From assembly GCA_016213245.1 (NCBI GenBank), contig JACRBC010000056.1, forward strand, positions 1 through 64,000: a DNA stretch of 64,000 bases, in the 5' to 3' direction. Under the pieces are notes generated by a model. That model searched no databases and was not told the origin of the DNA. It was given only the letters and a program-made list of their open reading frames with translations. The stretch's first letter is position 1; each line of letters opens with the position of its first letter. The translations under genes were made by a program, and so were the position numbers. Shown here piece by piece: positions 56,769-64,000 of the stretch. The stretch is from Candidatus Solibacter usitatus. Its GTDB lineage: Bacteria > Acidobacteriota > Terriglobia > Bryobacterales > Bryobacteraceae.

Positions 56769-58408
56769 TCGCGGTAGGACCTCTTGTCCAATTGAACCAT
56801 CTGCTTCTTCTGGCTGTCGAGCAGGTTCTTCGCCTTCGGCATCAGTTCCATCGCCTTCAGCACCATGGGGTCCGTCTCAATGGCGTAGCGCTGCGACTCG
56901 TCCAGGGAGGACGCAGTGATGAGCGCTTCGATCTTGATCTGCTGTTTCACCCACTCCTGGTTCTCGGCGAACTCGGCTTCGGTGAATGTCGCATTGTTCT
57001 TCAGTAGGTATTGGTGGAAGTCGTTCATCACCGCGTTATCGGGCATCCAATCCTTAGCCAGCTTGGTGTCGTGCGTGGAAAAAAACTTCGGCAGGTAGTC
57101 GCGGAAAGCGAATCGGCGCAGTAGCTCGATCTGGAACCGGTTGTACTTCAAGTCGAACTTCTCGTCCGGCTGAATCCCGTTGCCTCCGTAGACCGCGCGG
57201 CCCGAGTCGGTCATCTTGACGTCGGTCGAGTCCCGCTGAGCTCCCTCCTTCCGGTTGAAGTAGTACTCGTAGAAGGAGCCGCTCCCGTAGTCGCGCTGGA
57301 TCAACCGCCCCGACGGGGTGTAGTACTTGGCCGTGGTCAGCGCCAGGCCCGTGTTTTCCGAAAGCGGGAATACGGTCTGCACCAGGCCCTTGCCAAAGGT
57401 GTTATCGCCGAACACCAAAGCGCGGTCGTGATCCTGTAGCGCGCCGGCCACAATCTCGGCCGCCGACGCCGAGTAGCGGTTCACCAGCACCACAATCGCG
57501 TAGTCCCGCGTGGCGGCGCCGTTTGATGCCAGGTACGGCTTCTCAGGCGAAGTGCGGCCCCGGTGGCTGACCACCGTCTGGCCCTTCTTCAGAAACCGGC
57601 CTGCCACTGCGACACCCTCGTTCAATAGGCCCCCGGGGTTGTTCCGCAGGTCCAGCACCAGCCCCTTGATGTTCGACTCACCCAGCTTCTTGATGGCCTC
57701 TTCCAGTTCCCGCGAGGTGTTCTCGTTGAAGCTCTCGATGTCCACGTAGGCGATGCCCGGTTTCAGCCAGATGGCATTCTGTACGCTGAACCGCGGGATC
57801 TCGCCTCGAACCAGGTTGAAGACCAGGGGGTCCTTCACGCCTTCCCGTGCGATCACCACTTGAACCGGCGTGCCCTTGGGCCCCTTCAACAGGTCGGCCA
57901 CCTCGGCCGTGGTCAGCCCGTCGGTGCGCTTGTCGTTCACCTCCAGAATCACGTCGCCCGGCCGGATGCCGGCCTTGTAGGAGGGCGTTCCGCTAAATGG
58001 CGCCACCACCACAATGCGGTTGTCCTTCGGCTGAATCGTCATGCCGACGCCGTAGTAGGAGCCGCGCTGGTCTTCCCGTAGCTGCTGGAAATCGCGCGGG
58101 TCAAAAAAGCTTGAGTGCGGGTCCAACGTCCGCAGCATCCCCGGAACCGCGCCCTTGAAGATCGCCTTGTCCGCATTCACCTTCTCGGCGGCGTTCTCCT
58201 CCACCAACCGGTAGATGGAGGTGAAGGTCTTCAAGCCGGAGACCAGGTCGTCGTCGGCGCCTGCCGCTGCCGTCGCCGGACCGGCAGCCCTCGCCGCCGA
58301 ACCCGGGCCGAAGTTGCCCGCCAATAAGGCGCAAAGGCCGACCAACAGCAAAGAAAAGACGAAAGCGCGGAATTGGCGCATGAACGGGCCTCCCCAGACC
58401 TGCCTCAA
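56765..58408 (-). CDS. S41 family C-terminal processing peptidase with PDZ domain
   Basis: PDZ YKAGIRPGDVILEVNDKRTDGLTTAEV; GLVLDLRNNPGGLLNEGVAVAGRFL; NRYSASAAEIVAGALQDHDRALVFGDNTFGKGLVQ. Confidence 0.94.
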   Translation of the reverse strand: MRQVWGGPFMRQFRAFVFSLLLVGLCALLAGNFGPGSAARAAGPATAAAGADDDLVSGLKTFTSIYRLVEENAAEKVNADKAIFKGAVPGMLRTLDPHSSFFDPRDFQQLREDQRGSYYGVGMTIQPKDNRIVVVAPFSGTPSYKAGIRPGDVILEVNDKRTDGLTTAEVADLLKGPKGTPVQVVIAREGVKDPLVFNLVRGEIPRFSVQNAIWLKPGIAYVDIESFNENTSRELEEAIKKLGESNIKGLVLDLRNNPGGLLNEGVAVAGRFLKKGQTVVSHRGRTSPEKPYLASNGAATRDYAIVVLVNRYSASAAEIVAGALQDHDRALVFGDNTFGKGLVQTVFPLSENTGLALTTAKYYTPSGRLIQRDYGSGSFYEYYFNRKEGAQRDSTDVKMTDSGRAVYGGNGIQPDEKFDLKYNRFQIELLRRFAFRDYLPKFFSTHDTKLAKDWMPDNAVMNDFHQYLLKNNATFTEAEFAENQEWVKQQIKIEALITASSLDESQRYAIETDPMVLKAMELMPKAKNLLDSQKKQMVQLDKRSYRD

Positions 58409-58496
58409 GTATATATCAACGCCTCTCAGCCATGAGACGGCGCGAGGCCCCGCCAGGTTTGAGAATTGTGAAGCGTCAACGCCGGCGCCCGGCCCG

Positions 58497-59021
58497 TCAG
58501 ACCGCCTTGGCCTTGCGAACCGCCGCCGCCGTCTCTGACCGCGGGGGCTTGCGCGGCGTCACGGTCAGCCGCCGCACCTGGTCGGTCACGCAGACCAGGA
58601 ACATCGGCTGCTTGGCGCCTTTGAGGATGTCGATAATCCGTTCGTGATCGGCCTCGAGGTAGATCGACTTGCCGTCCGTCAGCAGGTGGAGATCGCTCTC
58701 AACGTTCATGATGTCGGCCAGCCGCTTGCCCATCTCCCGCTGCAGGAATCGCAGCGTCCTACGGATCTTCTGCAGGCTGAAGCCCTTGCGGCGCAGTTCG
58801 GCGATCACGCTCACCTCCACCACCTCCGCGGTGAAGTACAGCCGCTTGTGCCCCTGGTGGCGCGGCGATACCACGCGCTGCTCGTCCCACCATTGCAGTT
58901 GCCGCAGGCTCACATCCGCCAGCCGGGCGACGTCTGCGCTGGAAAACGTCCGCTCGCCGTTCTCAGGTCCAGCCGGTCGTGGTTTTGTTTTGAACATCTC
59001 CCACTCTTTCTGTTTGGGCAC
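58497..59021 (-). CDS. MerR family transcriptional regulator
   Basis: FSSADVARLADVSLRQLQWWDEQRVVSPRHQGHKRLYFTAEVVEVSVIAELRRKGFSLQKIRRTLRFL. Confidence 0.87.
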   Translation of the reverse strand: MPKQKEWEMFKTKPRPAGPENGERTFSSADVARLADVSLRQLQWWDEQRVVSPRHQGHKRLYFTAEVVEVSVIAELRRKGFSLQKIRRTLRFLQREMGKRLADIMNVESDLHLLTDGKSIYLEADHERIIDILKGAKQPMFLVCVTDQVRRLTVTPRKPPRSETAAAVRKAKAV

Positions 59022-59125
59022 AAACTCAAGTACGAGTCTATCCGAGGGCCGGGGGAAGTCAATTCACAAGATCTTGGGGCTCAGCGAACAGAAACCCAAT
59101 GGAATGGGGTGCGAAATCAGATCCG

Positions 59126-59353
59126 CTATCCGCCGCCGACGAACGTCACGATCTCCACAGTCGCTCCATCCCGCACCTCCGTCGACTCCCACGAGTCCTT
59201 GCGGACAATCTCGCGGTTCAGTTCCACGGCCACCCTCGCCGGGTCGAGCCCCGCCTGAACAAGCAGTTCTCTGACGTTCAGCCCCGGCGGGACCCCCAGG
59301 GTCTCCCCGTTGATGCGAATGGAGATATGTGGATCGGCCGGTTGGTTTGACAC
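59126..59353 (-). CDS. ThiS/MoaD-like sulfur carrier protein
   Basis: IRINGETLGVPPGLNVRELLVQAGLDPARVAVELNREIVRKDSWESTEVRDGATVEIVTFVGGG; terminal GG and EIVTFVGGG typical of ThiS; GTG start proposed. Confidence 0.85.
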   Translation of the reverse strand: MSNQPADPHISIRINGETLGVPPGLNVRELLVQAGLDPARVAVELNREIVRKDSWESTEVRDGATVEIVTFVGGG

Positions 59354-59376
59354 GCTCTTCTGAGCCTCATTATAGT
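59347..59376 (+). promoter_or_regulatory. Putative sigma70 promoter of nuo cluster 2
   Basis: TTGACA (59347-59352), 18-nt spacer, TATAGT (59371-59376). Confidence 0.6.
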
Positions 59377-59412
59377 GAAGAGTTCGAGCCTCGGCTGACC
59401 GGTCGCGTACAC

Positions 59413-59808
59413 ATGCCCACAACATCCATCGAAATCTACTTCCCCGTCCTGGTGCAGGCGTTGCTGGGCCTGGGGCTGGCGGCCCTGCTGGTCTCGCTCG
59501 GCTTCCTTCTGGGGAAACGAGTCAAGAATCGGGTCAAGGAGATGCCCTACGAGTGCGGCATCACCCCGGTGGGCAGCGCCAAGGATCGGCTCAGCGTCAA
59601 GTTCTACCTCGTCGCCATGCTCTTCATCCTGTTCGACATCGAAGCGATCTTCCTCTATCCCTGGGCCGTGGTCTATCGAGAGTTGAAGCTGTTCGCCTTC
59701 TTCGAGATGCTCCTCTTCATCGCCCTGGTCCTGGCGGGCTTTTTCTACATCTGGAAGAAGGGCGTGCTGAACTGGGCTGAAGAGAACGACGAGGAAAGTG
59801 CGGGCTAG
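59413..59808 (+). CDS. nuoA: NADH-quinone oxidoreductase subunit A
   Basis: MPYECGITPVGSAKDRLSVKFYLVAMLFILFDIEAIFLYPWAVVYREL. Confidence 0.96.
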   Translation: MPTTSIEIYFPVLVQALLGLGLAALLVSLGFLLGKRVKNRVKEMPYECGITPVGSAKDRLSVKFYLVAMLFILFDIEAIFLYPWAVVYRELKLFAFFEMLLFIALVLAGFFYIWKKGVLNWAEENDEESAG

Positions 59809-59819
59809 GGGGCCCATCC

Positions 59820-60308
59820 ATGCTGCCCGACAATCTGAAAGAGATGACCGTGCCCGCCGCCCTGGAACTATGGGACGCCGGGGCGTTGACCGGAGGCGGC
59901 CGCGACTTTGGCGAGACGCTCTTGTGGGTTCGCCGGGATAGGATCGCGGACGTCTGCCGCCATCTGAAGGAGAAGTTCCAATTCGTACGGCTGAGCGGTT
60001 TGACCTGCATCGACAGGCACCCGGCCGAGCCGCGCTTCGAGGTTCTCTACCTGCTCCACTCCATCGAACGAAATGAACGGCTCAAGCTGAAGGTCGCGCT
60101 CACAGGCGCGCAGCCCGAAGTCGACAGCGTCACCCCGGTCTGGGCGGGCGCCAACTGGTACGAACGGGAGGCGTTCGATCTCTTCGGCGTGCGCTTTCTG
60201 GGCCACCCGGATCTGAAGCGCATCATGATGCCCGCCGATTGGGAAGGCCACCCGCTGCGCAAGGATTTTCCGATCCACGGCCACAAGTACAGCTATCAGA
60301 ACGGCTAG
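59820..60308 (+). CDS. nuoC: NADH-quinone oxidoreductase subunit C (copy 2)
   Basis: RLSGLTCIDRHPAEPRFEVLYLLHSIERNERLKLKV, ANWYEREAFDLFGVRFLGHPDLKRIMMPADWEGHPLRKDFPIHG. Confidence 0.95.
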   Translation: MLPDNLKEMTVPAALELWDAGALTGGGRDFGETLLWVRRDRIADVCRHLKEKFQFVRLSGLTCIDRHPAEPRFEVLYLLHSIERNERLKLKVALTGAQPEVDSVTPVWAGANWYEREAFDLFGVRFLGHPDLKRIMMPADWEGHPLRKDFPIHGHKYSYQNG

Positions 60309-60339
60309 GAACACCGGGAGCCGCGAGCAAAAGGCAGTC

Positions 60340-61575
60340 ATGAGCCAGATAGAAGCAAACGCAACCTCCGCGGCCGCTGAGCCCGCCCAGGACGGCAAAC
60401 TCCCGGGCGGCCGCCGCCGCATGGCCCTCAACATGGGCCCGCAGCACCCCTCGACCCACGGCGTGTTGCGCATCATGCTGGAACTCGACGGAGAGATCGT
60501 CACCAGCGCCGAGCCGGACATCGGCTTCCTTCATACCGGCATTGAAAAGCAGGCTGAAACGCTGAACTGGCAGCAGGTGGTCACGCTCACCGACCGCATG
60601 GACTATCTCAGCAACCTGGCCAACAACCTGGCCTACGTCCTGCCCGTGGAGAAGCTCCTCGGCGTCGAGGTTCCGCCCAAGGCGCAGTGGCTGCGCGTGA
60701 TGCTCACCGAACTGTCGCGCATCAACAGCCACGCCGTTTGGCTGGGCACCCACGCCATGGACCTCGGCGCCATGACGGTGTACTTTTACTGCTTCCGCGA
60801 GCGGGAGGACATCCTGCGGATCTGTGAGATGTTCAGCGGCCAGCGCATGATGACCAGCTACATCCGCATCGGCGGAGTCGCCCTGGAGCCCCCGCGCGGC
60901 TGGGAAAAGACCGTGAGGGAATTCCTCAATGGTCTGTCCGCCAAGATCGACGAGTACGAGAACCTGCTCAACTCCAATCCGATCTTCCTGCAACGTGCCA
61001 GGGGCGTGGGCCGGCTCAGCCTCGAACGCCTGCTCGATCTCGGTGTCACCGGGCCCATGATCCGGGCCGCCGGCCTGAATTGGGATATCCGCAAGTCGGA
61101 GCCCTATTCGAGCTACGACAAGTTCGATTTCGACATTCCCGTCTACTCCGAAGGCGACGTCTTCGCCCGCTTCCGCGTTCGTCTCGAAGAGATGCGCCAG
61201 AGCGCCCGCATCGTGGAACAGGCGCTGAACGGCATGCCGGAGGGCCCCTGGAAGGCCGACGCCCCCCAGGTGGTCCTGCCCGACCGCGAGAAAATGAAGA
61301 CGCAGATGGAGGCGTTGATCTATCACTTCAAGATCGTCACCGAGGGCTTCCGTGTCCCCGCCGGTGAGGCCTACGTGCCCGTGGAGTCGCCCCGCGGCGA
61401 GATCGGATTCTACGTCGTGAGCGACGGCACCTCGAAGCCCTACCGTGTCTTCATGCGCACACCGAGCTACGGCAACCTGCAGTGCTTACCCGCCCTGTTC
61501 GAGGGCAAACTCATCGCCGACAGTGTCGCTGCCCTCGGCAGCATGGATTTTGTGCTCGGTGACATCGACAGGTAG
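60340..61575 (+). CDS. nuoD: NADH-quinone oxidoreductase subunit D (copy 2)
   Basis: [100 protein letters not shown]. Confidence 0.97.
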   Translation: MSQIEANATSAAAEPAQDGKLPGGRRRMALNMGPQHPSTHGVLRIMLELDGEIVTSAEPDIGFLHTGIEKQAETLNWQQVVTLTDRMDYLSNLANNLAYVLPVEKLLGVEVPPKAQWLRVMLTELSRINSHAVWLGTHAMDLGAMTVYFYCFREREDILRICEMFSGQRMMTSYIRIGGVALEPPRGWEKTVREFLNGLSAKIDEYENLLNSNPIFLQRARGVGRLSLERLLDLGVTGPMIRAAGLNWDIRKSEPYSSYDKFDFDIPVYSEGDVFARFRVRLEEMRQSARIVEQALNGMPEGPWKADAPQVVLPDREKMKTQMEALIYHFKIVTEGFRVPAGEAYVPVESPRGEIGFYVVSDGTSKPYRVFMRTPSYGNLQCLPALFEGKLIADSVAALGSMDFVLGDIDR

Positions 61576-61605
61576 AATGCGCGCCGGACTGGAAATGAAA
61601 CTGCC

Positions 61606-62088
61606 ATGACCTTCTCACCCGAACTCGAGGCGAAGTTCGAAAAAATGATCGCCAACTACCCGCCCGGGCGGCAGAAGGGCGCGCTGATCCCCATGCTGCT
61701 GTTCGCCCAGGACGAGATCGGCTCCGTCACCCCCGAGCTCGTTCAGGAAGTCGCCGCGCGCCTCAAGGTGAAGCCCGTCGAGGTGGAGGAGGTGCTGGGC
61801 TACTACACCATGCTCACCCGCGAGCCGCGCGGCAGACACCACATCCAGATCTGCACCAACATCAGTTGCATGTTGACCGGCGGCGAGGAACTCTTCGCTC
61901 ACGCTTCCAGAAAGCTCGGCATCGGCCACCGGCAGAAAACCGCCGACGGCCAGTTCTCGCTCGAAGAGGTCGAGTGCCTCGGCGCCTGCTCCTGGGCCCC
62001 CGCGCTGCTGGTGAACTATGACTTTCACTTCAACATCACCCCCGGGAAGCTGGACCGCCTGATCGACAGCCTGAGGAAGATGCAGTGA
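61606..62088 (+). CDS. nuoE: NADH-quinone oxidoreductase subunit E
   Basis: IANYPPGRQKGALIPMLLFAQDEIG, QICTNISCMLTGGEELF, EVECLGACSWAPALLVNYDFH. Confidence 0.96.
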   Translation: MTFSPELEAKFEKMIANYPPGRQKGALIPMLLFAQDEIGSVTPELVQEVAARLKVKPVEVEEVLGYYTMLTREPRGRHHIQICTNISCMLTGGEELFAHASRKLGIGHRQKTADGQFSLEEVECLGACSWAPALLVNYDFHFNITPGKLDRLIDSLRKMQ

Positions 62089-62110
62089 CGGTCACCCATA
62101 GGAAACGCGA

Positions 62111-63433
62111 ATGCTTCTGAACGAGCCCCACCCGCTGGAAGTCAGAGTTCTCACGCGGCGCTACGTCTATCCCCAGTCCGAGCCCATCGGCCTGGATCAG
62201 TACGTTGAGCAGGAAGGTTATGACGGGCTGCGCAAGGCTTTGGCCATGCAGCCCGAGGCGATCATCGACGAGGTGAAGAGGTCCTCGCTGCGCGGTCGCG
62301 GCGGCGCCGGATTCCCCACCGGCATGAAGTGGAGCTTTGTGGACCGCAAGTCGCCCAAGCCCAAGTACATCGTCGTCAACGCCGACGAAGGCGAGCCCGG
62401 CACCTGCAAGGACCGCGTCATCATGGAGAACGAGCCCCACCGGCTCATCGAGGGCTGCCTCATCGCTGGCCGCGCCATCGGCTCCAATCGCGGCTGGATC
62501 TACATCCGCGGCGAGTACCGGCAGTATATCGACTGCATGGATCGCGCCATCAAAGACGCCTACGCTCGCGGCTATCTCGGCGAGAATGTCCTCGGCTCGG
62601 GCTGGTCGTTCCACCTCTCGACACACTCCGGCGCCGGTTCCTACGAGTGCGGCGAGGAGACCGCGCTCCTCGAGTCGCTGGAAGGCAAGCGCGGCAATCC
62701 GCGCCTCAAACCACCCTTCCCCGCCGTCTCCGGCGCCTTCCAGTGCCCCACCGTCGTCAATAACGTCGAGACCTACGCCGCCGTCCCCGACATCATCCTG
62801 AAGGGGGGTGAATGGTATGCCGCCCTCGGTACGCCCCGCAACGGCGGCACGCGCCTGGTCTGCCTCTCCGGCCACCTCAACCGGCCCGGCGTCTACGAAG
62901 TCCCGCTCGGCATGAACCTGCTGACGCTGGTCAACGAGATCGGCGGCGGTGTCTGGAAGGGCCGCAAGCTCAAGGCGATCATCCCGGGTGGAAGCTCCAG
63001 CCCCGTCTTGCGCGCCGAAGAGTGCGATATCCCGGCCGACTACGACAGCTTCGCCAAGGCAGGCACCATGCTCGGCTCCGGCGCCACCGTCGTTCTCGAC
63101 GAAACGGCCGACATGGTAAAGGTCCTCTCACGCCTCATGAAGTTCTACGCCCACGAAAGCTGCGGCTGGTGCATCCCCTGCCGCGAAGGCACCGCCTGGC
63201 TCAGGACGATCATGGCGCGGCTCGACGCCGGCGTCGGAACCAGGAACGATATCGACATGGTGGACCAGTTGGCTCAGGGCATGCTCGGGCGCACCTTCTG
63301 CCCGCTCGGCGACGCCGCCGCCATGCCCGCCACCGCCATCGTGCGCAAGTTCCGGGACGAGTTCGAGGCCAAAATCGCCTCCTCCCAGGTGTTCATGCCC
63401 GCGCCGCATACTCAGCCCCTGGTGGTCCTGTAG
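62111..63433 (+). CDS. nuoF: NADH-quinone oxidoreductase subunit F
   Basis: RGRGGAGFPTGMKWSFV, VVNADEGEPGTCKDR, GAGSYECGEETALLESLEGKRGNPRLKPPFPA, ESCGWCIPCREGTAWL. Confidence 0.97.
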   Translation: MLLNEPHPLEVRVLTRRYVYPQSEPIGLDQYVEQEGYDGLRKALAMQPEAIIDEVKRSSLRGRGGAGFPTGMKWSFVDRKSPKPKYIVVNADEGEPGTCKDRVIMENEPHRLIEGCLIAGRAIGSNRGWIYIRGEYRQYIDCMDRAIKDAYARGYLGENVLGSGWSFHLSTHSGAGSYECGEETALLESLEGKRGNPRLKPPFPAVSGAFQCPTVVNNVETYAAVPDIILKGGEWYAALGTPRNGGTRLVCLSGHLNRPGVYEVPLGMNLLTLVNEIGGGVWKGRKLKAIIPGGSSSPVLRAEECDIPADYDSFAKAGTMLGSGATVVLDETADMVKVLSRLMKFYAHESCGWCIPCREGTAWLRTIMARLDAGVGTRNDIDMVDQLAQGMLGRTFCPLGDAAAMPATAIVRKFRDEFEAKIASSQVFMPAPHTQPLVVL

Positions 63434-63441
63434 GAGAAATC

Positions 63442-64000
63442 ATGGCGGATCCCATCACGCTGACAATCGACGGACGGCAGATCAAGACACCCGCCGGTAC
63501 GCTCGTCATCGAAGCGGCCAGGTCGGTTGGCATCGAGATTCCCGCCTTCTGCTACTACGAAGGCTTCTCCCTGCAGGCCGCCTGCCGCATGTGCCTCGTC
63601 GAAGTCGAGAAGATGCCCAAGCTCCAGCCCGGCTGCACGCTGCCGGCCGCCGCAGGCATGGTGGTTTACACCAACTCGCCCAAGGTCGTCGAGGCCCGCA
63701 AGGGAACGCTCGAGTATCTCCTCTCCAACCATCCTCTCGACTGCCCTGTCTGCGACAAGGGCGGCGAATGCGAGTTGCAGGATATGGTGTTCCGCTACGG
63801 CGCCGGCCAGAGCCGCTTCGTCGACATCAAGCACCATGTCGATGAGCGCCAGTGGAGCCCCGCCGTCTACTACGACGCCTCGCGCTGCATCCTCTGCTAT
63901 CGCTGTATCCGCGTCTGCGACGAAGGACTGGGCGTCGGCGCCCTCGGGCTCACCAACCGCGGCGTCGCCGCCGAGATCACCCCCAGCCACGGCGACCACC
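63442..64000 (+). CDS. nuoG: NADH-quinone oxidoreductase subunit G, N-terminal part (runs off window)
   Basis: ITLTIDGRQIKTPAGTLVIEAARSVGIEIPAFCYYEGFSLQAACRMCLVEVEK, HPLDCPVCDKGGECELQD, DASRCILCYRCIRVCDE. Confidence 0.94.
   Translation, partial: MADPITLTIDGRQIKTPAGTLVIEAARSVGIEIPAFCYYEGFSLQAACRMCLVEVEKMPKLQPGCTLPAAAGMVVYTNSPKVVEARKGTLEYLLSNHPLDCPVCDKGGECELQDMVFRYGAGQSRFVDIKHHVDERQWSPAVYYDASRCILCYRCIRVCDEGLGVGALGLTNRGVAAEITPSHGDH

Overview
The window reads as a high-GC bacterial chromosome segment. Gene content and protein style (Ig-repeat proteins, SUMF1/PD40 proteins, Tat-like leader on a TIM-barrel protein) suggest Acidobacteriota, Solibacter/Bryobacter-like; this taxonomy is inference. 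It opens with the end of an rRNA operon (23S 3' end, 5S, terminator). Then follow rsmE, ruvA-ruvB, a penicillin-acylase-family hydrolase, an orphan ~820-aa protein, a GH3 beta-glucosidase, a TIM-barrel isomerase, an APC-type permease, a VapBC-like TA pair, an Rrf2-cysK pair, DUF72, an FHA-GAF-SpoIIE phosphatase, a PilZ/zinc-ribbon protein, a decayed HEPN gene and tRNA-Glu. A nuo cluster with order C-D-I-J-K-L-M-N-H follows, then murB, Gfo/Idh oxidoreductase, Ig-repeat protein, rsmD and recG. After that comes an efflux operon with three adaptors, a MacB-like permease without ATPase, and TolC, followed by mutL, guaA, a CtpA-type protease, MerR and a ThiS-like gene. A second nuo cluster (A-C-D-E-F-G) runs off the right edge. 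Most notable observations: an in-frame TAA in nuoL where a conserved Tyr is expected; duplicated, split complex I genes with nuoB at neither usual position; a G/C strand-composition switch near the tRNA-Glu; a perfect inverted-repeat operator over the Rrf2-cysK promoter, suggesting a CymR-like circuit; and the triple-adaptor efflux operon with large low-complexity insertions. No CRISPR array, transposase or prophage was found.
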